Assembly (NCBI GenBank): GCA_036504535.1
Contig: DASXUY010000071.1
Span: 62,001-126,000 of the forward strand
Reading direction: 5' to 3'
Source of the DNA: JARLGU01 sp036504535
GTDB taxonomy: Bacteria; Armatimonadota; Armatimonadia; Armatimonadales; Capsulimonadaceae
DNA length: 64,000 bases
Below the pieces are notes generated by a model. It made no database searches. It was given only the letters and a program-made list of their open reading frames with translations, and was not told where the DNA came from. Of the stretch, positions 51,810 through 61,174 are shown piece after piece (the first letter of the stretch is position 1; every line of letters starts with the position of its first letter). The translations under genes were made by a program, and so were the position numbers.

Positions 51810-53150
51810 TCACTCCCACGTTAGCGTTGCGATTCCGTGTGCGGGCAGTATTGTTCTAGTTGAGCGCGAACCTACCCAAAGGTCGAATTCGATCACCGTA
51901 TCGGTCCTGTTTAGCGCTACCACGACGTGTCTACCGTCGACGTTGACGAATGCCGTGGCTTCGAGTTCGTCTCGATTGGTTGAACATAGTACGCGGCGCG
52001 CGCCGTGACGGATATACCGGGCAAAGTGGCCGAGATAGTAGTATGAACTCTGATAGTGGACTGTGTCGGTGGTTGTATCAGCTATAATCGGGGCGCTGCA
52101 GTAGTTCCCGACGTGGTTCGGGCCGCCTTTCTCGTCGAGAAGCATGTTCCAATCCACCCAACCAACGGCCCAATGGTTCAGGTCCTGTATGATCGAACGC
52201 GCATATTTCTCGCCAGAAGACCAATCGCCCTCGTGCGCACCGTGCTCAACGCAAGCTTCCGTGAGCAGCAAGGGGAAATCGGGATAGGCGTCATGGACAA
52301 GCTGGATGTTATCAAACTTGTCTGCCACGTACCAATGGAAACCCACCCCCCATACATACTTCGCTGCGAGCGGATCGTCGAGGACGCCTTTCGCGCGTAG
52401 AAAGAGTTCGTCGCGGTTGTGGTCCCAAATGATGATCTTAACCCTGCCCAAACCTTCAGCCTCAAGCACTGGCCCCAGGAATTCGCGGACGAAGATGCGT
52501 TCCTCGTCAGCAGTGTAGATGCAGGAGTCCCACGATTGAACCGCTTCCGGTTCGTTCTGGATGGTAACGCCCCAAATCGGGACACCTTCTCGCTCATATT
52601 CGCGAATATAGCGAGCGAAATATTTGGCCCATGTTTGGCGATATTCGTCGAGAAGCTTGCCGCCTCGGTTCATTTCCCCGGTGGTCTTCATCCAAGCGGG
52701 TGGGCTCCACGGAGAGGCAAAAAGCTTGAACGAATTGTTTGACATTCGTTGTGCCCGATGGATCATCGGCAAAAGGACCTGGCGGTCGCGGTCAATTGTA
52801 AAGTCACAAAGGTCAACATCGCCGGGCGTCTCATCATAAGCGTAGTTTCCGAGCGAAAAATCACAACTATTGATGTGAGTTCGGCAAAGTGTGTACCCGT
52901 GGCCAACTGACGGACCAAAGTATGCCGCGAGAATTTCCTCCTGACGAGCCGGAGACATCTTGAGCAGAGTCGTCGCGGCGGATTCGGTGAACGCCCCGCC
53001 AAATCCTTCGATCGTTTGGTAGCGCACGTTGTCGTCAACAACGATGGATGGTCCCGATGGTGTAGACGCGTCGTGGAACGATGCAAGTCTACTGGTCAGG
53101 CGTTCTCCGGTCTCTCTAGCTGTCGTGATTACGTTGACAGATCTTCCCAC
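51810..53150 (-). CDS. GH30 glycosidase, cytoplasmic
   Basis: 446 residues starting at GTG 53150, preceded by GAGAGGAAA. There is no signal peptide, unlike the second GH30 of the locus. GH30 features: YQTIEGFGGAFTESAA (about 44-59), FKLFASPWSPPAWMKT (141-156), acid/base Glu200 in TIQNEPEA, IIIWDHNRDELFLRA, nucleophile Glu298 in LLLTEACVEHG. The C-terminal beta sandwich is present (VVVALNRTDTVIEFDLWVGS). The closest known activities are glucosylceramidase-like beta-glucosidase or beta-xylosidase. It probably acts on imported oligosaccharides. It lies 36 bp after the GH29 gene at 53187 and belongs to the same operon. Confidence 0.88.
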   Translation of the reverse strand: MGRSVNVITTARETGERLTSRLASFHDASTPSGPSIVVDDNVRYQTIEGFGGAFTESAATTLLKMSPARQEEILAAYFGPSVGHGYTLCRTHINSCDFSLGNYAYDETPGDVDLCDFTIDRDRQVLLPMIHRAQRMSNNSFKLFASPWSPPAWMKTTGEMNRGGKLLDEYRQTWAKYFARYIREYEREGVPIWGVTIQNEPEAVQSWDSCIYTADEERIFVREFLGPVLEAEGLGRVKIIIWDHNRDELFLRAKGVLDDPLAAKYVWGVGFHWYVADKFDNIQLVHDAYPDFPLLLTEACVEHGAHEGDWSSGEKYARSIIQDLNHWAVGWVDWNMLLDEKGGPNHVGNYCSAPIIADTTTDTVHYQSSYYYLGHFARYIRHGARRVLCSTNRDELEATAFVNVDGRHVVVALNRTDTVIEFDLWVGSRSTRTILPAHGIATLTWE

Positions 53151-53186
53151 TTGTAGATTTCCTCTCCAAATCCGACTTCAGACCGA

Positions 53187-55622
53187 TCATGGCTTACGAA
53201 GTGTCAGAGTGACTGCGCGAACGTTGATGGGTTTCCAAGTGCCGTCAGCTTTAGGACGGAGTTGGATCGTGATGACCCCAGGGACGTCGACCGCGATGGC
53301 CCCACACTCGGCGTGGGCATAGGTCGAGTAGTCACCCGTTGCGGGAGCTTTGACCGGAACGAGCCTTTCACCGACCTGCACCTGTGCCACTAGCGGATCG
53401 GGCCCTGCGTAGTCGAGAGCTATGGTGTAGGTCCCCGGTTTAGAAATACGCGCCTGCCACGATGCGGTGTCAGTTGGGTCGCGCCAAAATCCAATATTAT
53501 CGTAGCCACCAGACTCTTCGAGCTTGAGTCCGCCTTTAAGCTCTGCACTGAGTACGTTTAAAACGACCTGCTGCTTCTCATCCGCTTCGGCGATCACTGG
53601 AGCGAGAACCACTGCTCGAAGGTTGATGGCGTGCCAAGTGTCTGCAGATGCTGGTTTGACGGCAACCTCGACGGTTCCTTTCGATAGGACAACGCTCCCC
53701 CTTATAAGGCTGGCATACGATGACCAGCCACCTGTCGAGTCAAGTTTGACTTGGCTCAAAGCACTGCCGCTGCCGACCAATATTGTGGTGGGATCTGGGC
53801 ATGAATACCGGCTTAAGATGCGATAATCACCAGAGGTTGGGACATTGACCGACCATGACGCCCAATCACTGGACTTAGACCACCACCCCAGGTTTGGAGC
53901 TCCGGAAACGGATTCAACTGTAAGCGGTGAGCCGTGCACGGTCGCGTTGGCCGCATCCAGCACAAGCGCCCCCATAGCAGGTTTGATAACAAGATCTTCC
54001 GGACGCCGCTGAGGCTCGCGAGGGAGCGACTTGGCGAGATCGAGGCCGCTAATCTTGAGAGTCCAAAGGCCCTCGCAAGGCTTTGCTTTGGGCAGAACGA
54101 CTTCCAGTCCATTCGTGGTGCGCTCCCATTTAAGCGCTTCGGTAGAACCCAGTAGATGAACGGACGAGATGTTTCCCTTGATCCCAATCTGGTCAGATGC
54201 CAGACAGCGAATGAGGTATTTCCCGTTTTCGGGCCATCCATACGCTAGCGCAAAGAGCGTGTCGCCTTTGGTAGTAAACCTGAAGTCGTGCTCACCCATA
54301 CGGGCTTCACCGCCCTCATTCATGCCGCCTCCAGCCAGTCTTGTCGGGCCCTCGCCGTATATCTTCCAGGGGCGAGTGGCGTGAATCGCCTCGCTGTTGA
54401 CCTTCATCCACGCCCCGATTTCCTTGACGATACCTACCTCATCAGAATCGATGGTGCCGTCGCCACGAACCGGGACGCTGAGGAGTAGGTTACCGTTCTT
54501 CGACACCACGTCAGCGAGCATACGCACGACCTCGCTTGCATGTTTGTAGGTATGGTGATCAAGACGGGAGCGGGTGTAGTGCCAATCCCCCAGGCACGTA
54601 TCTGTCTGCCAGGGATACGGCTGAATCTCAGCGCTGCGTCCGCGCTCGTAATCGTGCACAAATGCCTGACGCACCTGCTCAGTGTCGTCCTTAATATTTA
54701 CAACTGCCTCGTTTGCCCCGCTGTGCCACGCGGCGCTCGAATTGTAGTAGTTGGCGGCCAGTGCCATCCCATATTTGGTAGGAAGCATCCCATCGTCAAA
54801 GTAGACTTGGTCGGGGTGATACCTGCTGATCAAATCCATGGTGCGGTTAAAGAACTTGGCCTCATATTCCAGCTCAGCATCCTGCGTTCGCGCTGCACCT
54901 GCAGGACCATAAAGGTCCGCCGGATCGTAGCCTTCCCACCATGTTCCCTTGCCGTCCGCTTTGGTTAAGCAGCCGTCATACGGGATCCCGGCGTAGGGTC
55001 CCTGCTTGTCCGACCGGTGGGACACATCAAACCAGCTCCATGCCCTATTCGCGTGAACGCTCACCGCAAACCGTAACCCCTGCTTACGGGCAGCAGATTC
55101 CCACAAACCGATGATATCTTTGTGCGGGCCGATATTGACCGTGTTCCATGGCTGGTATTTGGAGTCCCATGTGTCGAAATTGTCGTGGTGGTTCGCAAGG
55201 GCGCAGAAATAGCGTGCTCCGGCCGCCTTGTAGAGCGTCATGAGCGCATCTGGGTCCCAATGGTCGTCCTTCCACATGTTGTCTATATCCTTGAACCCAA
55301 CCTTGGACTGAGGGCCGTAATGCTGAAGATGATACTTGTAGAAACCGCTCCCCTCCTCATACATGCCGCGCGCGTACCAGTCCCCTTGCTCGGGGACGCA
55401 CTGCGCCGACCAGTGCGCCCAAATACCAAATTTGGCGTCGCGAAACCACTCAGGGCATCGGTACGTTCGCAACGAGTCCCACGATGGCTGAAACGGTCCC
55501 GCGACGGGTGGAAACTGCGGCGTCCCAGTTTTCTGATCCGCGCGAGCACAGGGGCCGTTTAGCGACAGGCCAAGCCCAACGGCGATCATGCACGCGAGTG
55601 CTCGAATTAACTTTGTATTCAT
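53187..55622 (-). CDS. GH29 alpha-L-fucosidase, secreted
   Basis: 811 residues. Signal peptide 1-28 (IRALACMIAVGLGLSLNGPC). GH29 domain about 45-420: WFRDAKFGIWAHWSAQCVPE, LANHHDNFDTWDS, and the nucleophile-type Asp276 in QVYFDDGML. NGNLLLSVPVRGDGTIDSDE is also typical of the family. The C-terminal half contains a small beta domain (about 440-540) and two beta-sandwich units (about 570-690 and 700-811). They start similarly (GxxxxLEExxGxxNIGxW), each with RISKPGTYTIALDYAGPDP-like text, suggesting carbohydrate-binding modules. It is one of two fucosidases in the locus; the other is a lipoprotein. Confidence 0.88.
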   Translation of the reverse strand: MNTKLIRALACMIAVGLGLSLNGPCARADQKTGTPQFPPVAGPFQPSWDSLRTYRCPEWFRDAKFGIWAHWSAQCVPEQGDWYARGMYEEGSGFYKYHLQHYGPQSKVGFKDIDNMWKDDHWDPDALMTLYKAAGARYFCALANHHDNFDTWDSKYQPWNTVNIGPHKDIIGLWESAARKQGLRFAVSVHANRAWSWFDVSHRSDKQGPYAGIPYDGCLTKADGKGTWWEGYDPADLYGPAGAARTQDAELEYEAKFFNRTMDLISRYHPDQVYFDDGMLPTKYGMALAANYYNSSAAWHSGANEAVVNIKDDTEQVRQAFVHDYERGRSAEIQPYPWQTDTCLGDWHYTRSRLDHHTYKHASEVVRMLADVVSKNGNLLLSVPVRGDGTIDSDEVGIVKEIGAWMKVNSEAIHATRPWKIYGEGPTRLAGGGMNEGGEARMGEHDFRFTTKGDTLFALAYGWPENGKYLIRCLASDQIGIKGNISSVHLLGSTEALKWERTTNGLEVVLPKAKPCEGLWTLKISGLDLAKSLPREPQRRPEDLVIKPAMGALVLDAANATVHGSPLTVESVSGAPNLGWWSKSSDWASWSVNVPTSGDYRILSRYSCPDPTTILVGSGSALSQVKLDSTGGWSSYASLIRGSVVLSKGTVEVAVKPASADTWHAINLRAVVLAPVIAEADEKQQVVLNVLSAELKGGLKLEESGGYDNIGFWRDPTDTASWQARISKPGTYTIALDYAGPDPLVAQVQVGERLVPVKAPATGDYSTYAHAECGAIAVDVPGVITIQLRPKADGTWKPINVRAVTLTLRKP

Positions 55623-55642
55623 GATAGTCTCCTAGGTCGAGA

Positions 55643-57661
55643 TCAGATGGGAAATGTACGATAGCCGGGGTTTCCGGACAGCAAGAAGTAAAGTGACCAA
55701 AGGCCCGATATGGCATAGTCGCCAAGGACCAACCCGATAAATAGCGGAAGAGCCTGTCTATATGCGCCACTGCCACCGAATCGGAGGATGAGCGCCTTAA
55801 GCCCCCAGCCAATGAGCACCGAAAACCAGATCCATCCCATGGTCCATGTGTTTCCGACAGCATAGCCGATGGGATGGAGCGGCCACCAAAGGAAGCGAAC
55901 CCTCAGCAGGCTCATTGCGACTACCACCAGCGTGCCGACACCGGTCGCATAGAGACGCGGCGCATTGACAGGCTCGTGGCTGTTGATCTGATGTTGCAGA
56001 TCTTCGTATGGCCACCGACCGACCCATGTACGCCATGATTCCATAGCCGCGTTGGACGCTCCGAAATGGTAGTAAATTGCCAGGCAACAGATCCATGCAG
56101 CTAGAGTGCCAAGAACGGCTGCCCCCAATAGCGCTGCGGAAAACTGGCGAGGGTTTATCTGGGCGGGCCGCGTGCTCGCGGCGATCTTCATGGACTCCAA
56201 CTCAATCGTTTGCGGCAAGCAGCGCCAGTCCGAATCGAACCACCGGACAAACACAAAGCCCGCCAGCTCCTGGTGGCTGAAGCTACTCGTACCCAAGTCG
56301 TTGATCAACGCGCCGTGGACGAGGTTGTCGGGGCCGTGTCCCCACGGAAGCCCTGCCTCTGCCCGGATGCGGGTGAATGCGAGAGCTAGTACGAAGTACA
56401 GCGCGAAGAAGATCAATGACGTCAGCGGCGAGAGGCCGAGCGCAATCGCGAAACCAATGAGCAGGAGCGCGGAGCCAATTAATCCGATAAAGGCCATTCG
56501 ATAGGATAGCGGCTCATTTGAATCATCGATGCCTTTCGCCCATATGGCGCGATTCCAGGCGAGTGCGATGTGCCCTCTCGCGAGCCAAAGCGAGAAGAGC
56601 GCTAACCCAACAAATGCGCCAAAGCCCTGTTCAGTGACGTACGGCATCTGGGCGAGAGCAGGGCCCGCGCCAGCGTCTCGAAACCCGAAGGCAGTGCAGA
56701 AGACCGCTTCGAGCTTAGTGAAAAGGTAGAAGAACCAACATGAGAACGACACTTCTAACGAGAGTAGATATGTCAGGCCGATCACCATTGGATAGAACGA
56801 GAGCGTCGTATATCCAATAGAGTTCCAAGGGGGCACCGTAAAGTATTGATGGAGGTCGAGCGACGCCTCGGGTTTGACGGCCATATAGGGGACCATAGGC
56901 AGCATTGTAAAGTGAACGGTCGCAATAGACTCTACGATGATCGCCCACGCCGCTCCAGCAAGAAAAAGCTTATTGCGCCAGAGCTGGTTGTCTCCGCCCG
57001 CTTGCGTGATCTCTAGGGCGACCTGGACGATGGGGAATGTCAGGTGCTCGGCGTCCACCCACTGTCGTCGCATAATCGACGAAATGCAGTAGAGAGATGC
57101 GATCAAGGTGAGAATGAAGGCGGTCCAAATGCCGATCACCGGTACCCACGCCGCAATATGTTCACGCGTGAAGAACGATGAGTGGCCGATGTAGTAGTCT
57201 TCGATAACGCTCTTGTCTGGCACAGCCCATGAGGGTATCAGCTGGAGCCACTTATCCCAACGGTTTTCGGGCGTAGAGTAGTAGTGCCACGCGACAAGTG
57301 TCGGGTGGAGGAACTGCATCATACCTATTCCGGAGATGTAAACGGCCAGAGTCGTCGTGGCGTAAATGACCAACAGTTCCGCTTGCGTTAGGCATTTTGT
57401 TGGAGCAAATTGCCGGACCACCTGGTTGATGGCGATTAACACGAGCAGAGCAAACGCTGACGCCATTGGGAGGGACATTGCTGCAAGATCAGAGCCGCGG
57501 GCGACACACTCCGTGTACTCCACCCAGAATATGAGTAGCGGTATCAGCAAGGCAGCTATTGCTAACGACCGCGGCGTAACGGACGCGTTGCGCGCAACCG
57601 CATTTGGCCCATCACCCACCGATGTCGAGCCCTTTTCTGTGGAACTTACTTTCGTGGCCAT
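55643..57661 (-). CDS. DUF6785/DUF6784-type polytopic membrane protein
   Basis: 672 residues with about 14 hydrophobic segments. The N-terminal motif TPRSLAIAALLIPLLIFWVE, the conserved YTECVARGSDLAAMSL, the loop NRWDKWLQLIPSWAVPDKSV and the late RVRFLWWPLHPIGYAVGNTW fit a family (DUF6785 plus DUF6784) that is found in Armatimonadota, Planctomycetes and Verrucomicrobia beside glycoside hydrolases. No transport activity is proven. Its position between GH30 and GH29 genes, with 20-bp gaps on both sides, makes it the best candidate for sugar uptake in this operon. The family name is from recall. Confidence 0.7.
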   Translation of the reverse strand: MATKVSSTEKGSTSVGDGPNAVARNASVTPRSLAIAALLIPLLIFWVEYTECVARGSDLAAMSLPMASAFALLVLIAINQVVRQFAPTKCLTQAELLVIYATTTLAVYISGIGMMQFLHPTLVAWHYYSTPENRWDKWLQLIPSWAVPDKSVIEDYYIGHSSFFTREHIAAWVPVIGIWTAFILTLIASLYCISSIMRRQWVDAEHLTFPIVQVALEITQAGGDNQLWRNKLFLAGAAWAIIVESIATVHFTMLPMVPYMAVKPEASLDLHQYFTVPPWNSIGYTTLSFYPMVIGLTYLLSLEVSFSCWFFYLFTKLEAVFCTAFGFRDAGAGPALAQMPYVTEQGFGAFVGLALFSLWLARGHIALAWNRAIWAKGIDDSNEPLSYRMAFIGLIGSALLLIGFAIALGLSPLTSLIFFALYFVLALAFTRIRAEAGLPWGHGPDNLVHGALINDLGTSSFSHQELAGFVFVRWFDSDWRCLPQTIELESMKIAASTRPAQINPRQFSAALLGAAVLGTLAAWICCLAIYYHFGASNAAMESWRTWVGRWPYEDLQHQINSHEPVNAPRLYATGVGTLVVVAMSLLRVRFLWWPLHPIGYAVGNTWTMGWIWFSVLIGWGLKALILRFGGSGAYRQALPLFIGLVLGDYAISGLWSLYFLLSGNPGYRTFPI

Positions 57662-57681
57662 TGAGGGAAACCAATCTTTTG

Positions 57682-59076
57682 CTAATGCCAGATAAAGGTC
57701 GCGGCGCTGTTTGACGGAAGGTCATAGCGAGCGTGGCGGCCGTTCCAGCTTATCTCGAAGCTATTGGGATGCCCCCAACTGTTCGCAACAAGGACCTTAT
57801 CTCCGTTCGGGTTGATGAATGCGGTGGCGTATAGCGACGATGCGTTGTGGGAAGTGCATTCAATTCGCACAGCACCCGGCAAGACGAACTTTGAAAACTG
57901 CCCTAAGACGTAGTACTCGCCGTTCACGTCGTAATCCGGACTGGCAGGTTTCAAGCGTACAACGGGCCGGTCGCCCTTGGCCGTCTCAGCCATTGTGCGG
58001 GTCAACTGCCACAGCATGACGCATCGGCTTCCCGACTGCAGAGGTATTTGCCCGCAGTTCGTCATCTGCCACATTAATGACCCGCCGTATCCGTCGCTCG
58101 GATATGTCCCAGTCAATTCTGTGTAGTAAATCGCTTTGTCCGGGTAGATCCGTCGCACCAACTCGATGTTATACGGGTTGCCTGCGTACCCGTGAAACGC
58201 TGTTCCAGCGATCCACTTTCGGGCAGAATCGTCATCCAATGTATTTATGGGAACGAAGGGTTCGTCCTGGTTGTGGTCCCAGCAGATAATTTTGGTGTCG
58301 ATGCCAGCATTCTTAAACGCGGGACCAAGCTCCTTTGCAAACGCGGCCTGGTCCGACGCTTCCATGCGCATTCCCAGGTACCACCCTGGCTCGAAGTGAG
58401 GCTCGTTCTGCATCGTGACAGCGTCAATCTTCATCCCCTCGCTTTGCCATGCTTTGATCCAGCGAACGAAATAGGAGGCATAGGTTGCGTAATATTTGGG
58501 GAGCAGCTTCCCCGACCCAAGTTTGCCGGTGGTTTTCATCCACGCTGGTGCGGACCAGGGCGACCCCATGATGCGAAGCGCGGGATTGTACTTTGCTGCC
58601 TCGTGCAGAACGGGGAGAACGGTACGTTTATCGTCATCTATCGAGAAGTTCTTAAGGTCCGGATCTGGCTCGTTATTTTTTGTGTCATCGCAAGTTTTGC
58701 TATCTACTCCGCCGATTTTAACACGCACAAAACTCAATCCAATGCCTTCTGTGGGCGAAAACAGTCGCCTCATGATCTCATCCTTAGTGGCCTGGGGCGC
58801 ATCAAGAATGCCGGTCTCAGTGAGTGTTGCACCAAAGCCATCGATGGTTTGAAAACGCTTTCGGTCGTTGACGTTGATGCGTAAGTCATCGGCCTTCGAA
58901 TTTGCTGACGACCACGTGAGATCTGCTTCGCGGCTCAGGAGTTTAGATTTGTCGGCGATAGTCAAGTAAACCGCTATGGGTGCTGCGGAGCTTGAGTTCG
59001 CCGCTATTGCGGCGTGCGAATCCATTGCGAATAGCACCAACAGGAGGGCTAAAGCGCGTACTATGTTCATATTCAT
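57682..59076 (-). CDS. GH30 glycosidase, secreted
   Basis: 464 residues from ATG 59076, chosen because the signal peptide begins there (IVRALALLLVLFAMDSHAA); the frame to 59133 adds 19 residues. GH30 features: FQTIDGFGATLTETG (75-89), LRIMGSPWSAPAWMKTTG (167-184), acid/base Glu225 in TMQNEPHFEP, IICWDHNQDEPFVP, nucleophile Glu320 in IYYTELTGTYP. C-terminal beta sandwich VLVANSWGHPNSFEISWNGR. It is similar in plan to the cytoplasmic GH30 at 51810 but clearly divergent, so the two probably work on different sides of the membrane. It follows the LacI gene by 7 bp. Confidence 0.9.
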   Translation of the reverse strand: MNMNIVRALALLLVLFAMDSHAAIAANSSSAAPIAVYLTIADKSKLLSREADLTWSSANSKADDLRINVNDRKRFQTIDGFGATLTETGILDAPQATKDEIMRRLFSPTEGIGLSFVRVKIGGVDSKTCDDTKNNEPDPDLKNFSIDDDKRTVLPVLHEAAKYNPALRIMGSPWSAPAWMKTTGKLGSGKLLPKYYATYASYFVRWIKAWQSEGMKIDAVTMQNEPHFEPGWYLGMRMEASDQAAFAKELGPAFKNAGIDTKIICWDHNQDEPFVPINTLDDDSARKWIAGTAFHGYAGNPYNIELVRRIYPDKAIYYTELTGTYPSDGYGGSLMWQMTNCGQIPLQSGSRCVMLWQLTRTMAETAKGDRPVVRLKPASPDYDVNGEYYVLGQFSKFVLPGAVRIECTSHNASSLYATAFINPNGDKVLVANSWGHPNSFEISWNGRHARYDLPSNSAATFIWH

Positions 59077-59083
59077 GGTCACT

Positions 59084-60193
59084 TTACCTTGGGGTATTTC
59101 GTGGCGAAACGCGGGCTGCAGAGTCTCTAACAACGAGTTGAGATTCTATCAGGTAGTCTTCAGGCGTCACTTGTTTACCGTTGATCATTGAGATGAGAAG
59201 TCTGGTAGCTTTGCCCCCGATCTCATTGAGTGACTGCCTGACAGTCGTGAGGCGTGGTTTAATGCGTAAAGCGGCGGGATCGTCGTCAACGCCGATGACC
59301 GATACGTCTTCGGGGGCCCTAACGCCAAAGTCGGCAAGTGCCGCAAGAGCTTCAAAGGCTATCGTGTCGTTGCCGCAGAAGATAGCGGTAGGCGGGTCGG
59401 GCCGTGTCATGAGACGTGCCACAGCTTCTCTTGCACCAACGCCATCATAGTTGGCATGTATAACGTAGCCCGGCGTCTCTGTCAGTTCGAGTGCAAGCAG
59501 GCCAGTCCGAAAACCTTCAAGCCTGTGCGTCGTGCTGATCATGTCCTCATCGCCAGCAATGTGTGCGATTGCTCGGTGCCCAAGAGCATAAAAGTACCGG
59601 ACCGTATTAACAGCGGCCGCACGGTCATCGTTTCCGACCGAAACGACTCCTTGCTGGTTCGCGTCACCCGCGACCACCACAAGGGGTTTCTCTGTTAACT
59701 GTAGCCCTTCGACAATGTCGGACCCCATTGTGGGAGCTATCAGGACGTAACCGTCACATCGTTGGTCGCGAAAAGCATTCGCGGATTGTTCCTTACTGTG
59801 CCAGCGCCGATTCACCAGATGTATGTCTTGAGAGTATTTTGCGGCTTCGAGAAGAACCCCCTGAATGACTCCGCCCATATAGGGGGTCGTTATAGCCTCA
59901 CCTGCCGATAGAACCCCAAGAACAATACCGATGGTGTTCGTTCGTTGAGACGAAAGCGCTCTGGCCGCAGCTACTGGGTGATAATTTAGGCGGTCAATTG
60001 CGGCCAATATGCGCAGTCTTTTCTCTTCTCCAACCTGGCCCGATTTGTTGTTGATAACAGCGGAGACGGTCATTGCCGACACACCGCACTCGGCGGCCAC
60101 GTCGCGGATCGTCGGGCCGCTACCAGCCCTAGACCGCCGCGCGGATATCCTCGGCTCTGCCACCTTCGTAATCTGGGTCATCTTAGTTCTCAC
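59084..60193 (-). CDS. LacI-family transcriptional regulator of the glycan operon
   Basis: 369 residues. GTG 60193 overlaps the stop of the DUF1559 gene (GTGA), which supports it as the start by coupling; an ATG at 60181 is the alternative. The helix-turn-helix is at about 28-50 (TIRDVAAECGVSAMTVSAVI). The rest is the sugar-binding domain (TNTIGIVLGVLSAGEAIT, GYVLIAPTMG, IFCGNDTIAFEALAALADFG, VSVIGVDDDPAALRIKPRLT). LacI members use a central CG palindrome; TACCGGTA sites are at four promoters here, including the one reading into this gene. It should release the DNA when an oligosaccharide from the substrate is bound. Confidence 0.9.
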   Translation of the reverse strand: MRTKMTQITKVAEPRISARRSRAGSGPTIRDVAAECGVSAMTVSAVINNKSGQVGEEKRLRILAAIDRLNYHPVAAARALSSQRTNTIGIVLGVLSAGEAITTPYMGGVIQGVLLEAAKYSQDIHLVNRRWHSKEQSANAFRDQRCDGYVLIAPTMGSDIVEGLQLTEKPLVVVAGDANQQGVVSVGNDDRAAAVNTVRYFYALGHRAIAHIAGDEDMISTTHRLEGFRTGLLALELTETPGYVIHANYDGVGAREAVARLMTRPDPPTAIFCGNDTIAFEALAALADFGVRAPEDVSVIGVDDDPAALRIKPRLTTVRQSLNEIGGKATRLLISMINGKQVTPEDYLIESQLVVRDSAARVSPRNTPR

Positions 60194-61053
60194 AGTGTGC
60201 TAAATGTCAGTACGGCTTGTGGTCCGCTAGAGCTCAGCATCAAACTGGATGCGCCAGCCGCGTTACCACTATTACCCTGTCCCTGGTAGTTGTCGGTGGC
60301 GCTGTTGTTATAACCCGTCGAAACACGGGTTGCCGACACCCATTTGACATGCCCGTCGCAACATAAAAAGTTACAACCTGTAGCATGCGCCGACTTCTCA
60401 GTATCAAGATACCCGCCCGTGCGGCCACCGGGGTTGGCTCCGATGTAATCCCACGCGTTTGTTGCGGAATTCCATCCCCCCCAATGCCCTTGGTCGGGGT
60501 ATCCAGCGATGCCGTAGCCAGCTGGCGAAAGCCACGTGCTAGCCGGCTGAGAGCCCCATGTCGGACCCGACCCTTCGGTAGGATCTGTAACATTCACAGT
60601 TACTCCGCGCACTTCATACATGAGGACCGTAGCCGAGGGCGCTGTGAACTTGCTTAGCGCCAAGACGGAGTTGTTCGTTCCTTTAACGCCTTCGTTCATC
60701 GCGTACGAAACGACCCAGTTGCCTGACGTGGCCGAAGTGCTGTCGCTGGGGCAACTATAGATGTTGGTGCTTTTCGTGTACGGGTAAATTCTGCCCGCCC
60801 ACCCCTGATTAGTACCGTAGATCAGCGGAGTCCATGTTTCATCGTAGTCCTGCGTATACTGAAAAAACGCCAGACCGATCTGCTTGGTATTGCTAGCACA
60901 AGCCGTTTGCCGTGCCTTATCGCGGGCCGTTGCAAATACGGGAAATAAAATAGCTGCTAAAATCGAAATAATCGCGATAACAACTAATAACTCGATCAGA
61001 GTAAACGCTGCCGCGCGACGGCGGGCGCCTGATGGATTTTTATCGCTCGTCAT
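60190..61053 (-). CDS. DUF1559 pilin-like protein, first gene of the operon
   Basis: 287 residues, ATG 61053, with a strong AGGAGG site. The prepilin signal is AAAFTLIELLVVIAIISILA, then FPVFATARDKARQTACASNT, QIGLAFFQYTQDYDETWT and C-terminal FLCCDGHVKWV. It overlaps the LacI gene by GTGA, so the pilin-like protein and the regulator are translated together. The promoter and LacI operator lie 28-78 bp upstream. Being first in a fucosidase operon suggests that it has a role in contact with, or uptake of, the polysaccharide; this is inference. Confidence 0.87.
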   Translation of the reverse strand: MTSDKNPSGARRRAAAFTLIELLVVIAIISILAAILFPVFATARDKARQTACASNTKQIGLAFFQYTQDYDETWTPLIYGTNQGWAGRIYPYTKSTNIYSCPSDSTSATSGNWVVSYAMNEGVKGTNNSVLALSKFTAPSATVLMYEVRGVTVNVTDPTEGSGPTWGSQPASTWLSPAGYGIAGYPDQGHWGGWNSATNAWDYIGANPGGRTGGYLDTEKSAHATGCNFLCCDGHVKWVSATRVSTGYNNSATDNYQGQGNSGNAAGASSLMLSSSGPQAVLTFSTL

Positions 61054-61080
61054 GGAAATCGTCCTCCTGATATTTATGGA

Positions 61081-61090
61081 TTACCGGTAA
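61081..61090 (-). promoter_or_regulatory. LacI-type operator 2
   Basis: TTACCGGTAA, a perfect 10-bp palindrome, 12 bp downstream of the -10 box, 28 bp before the DUF1559 start. Confidence 0.75.
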
Positions 61091-61102
61091 GGTAACGAGA
61101 AT

Positions 61103-61131
61103 AGTCTATCATGGTTCAACCACGATGTCAA
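61103..61131 (-). promoter_or_regulatory. promoter of the DUF1559-LacI-GH operon
   Basis: TTGACA (61126-61131), 17-bp spacer, TAGACT (61103-61108) on the minus strand. Confidence 0.75.
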
Positions 61132-61174
61132 CACACAATGTCAGTTTGTACCGGGTGCCGACTGACATTGATTG

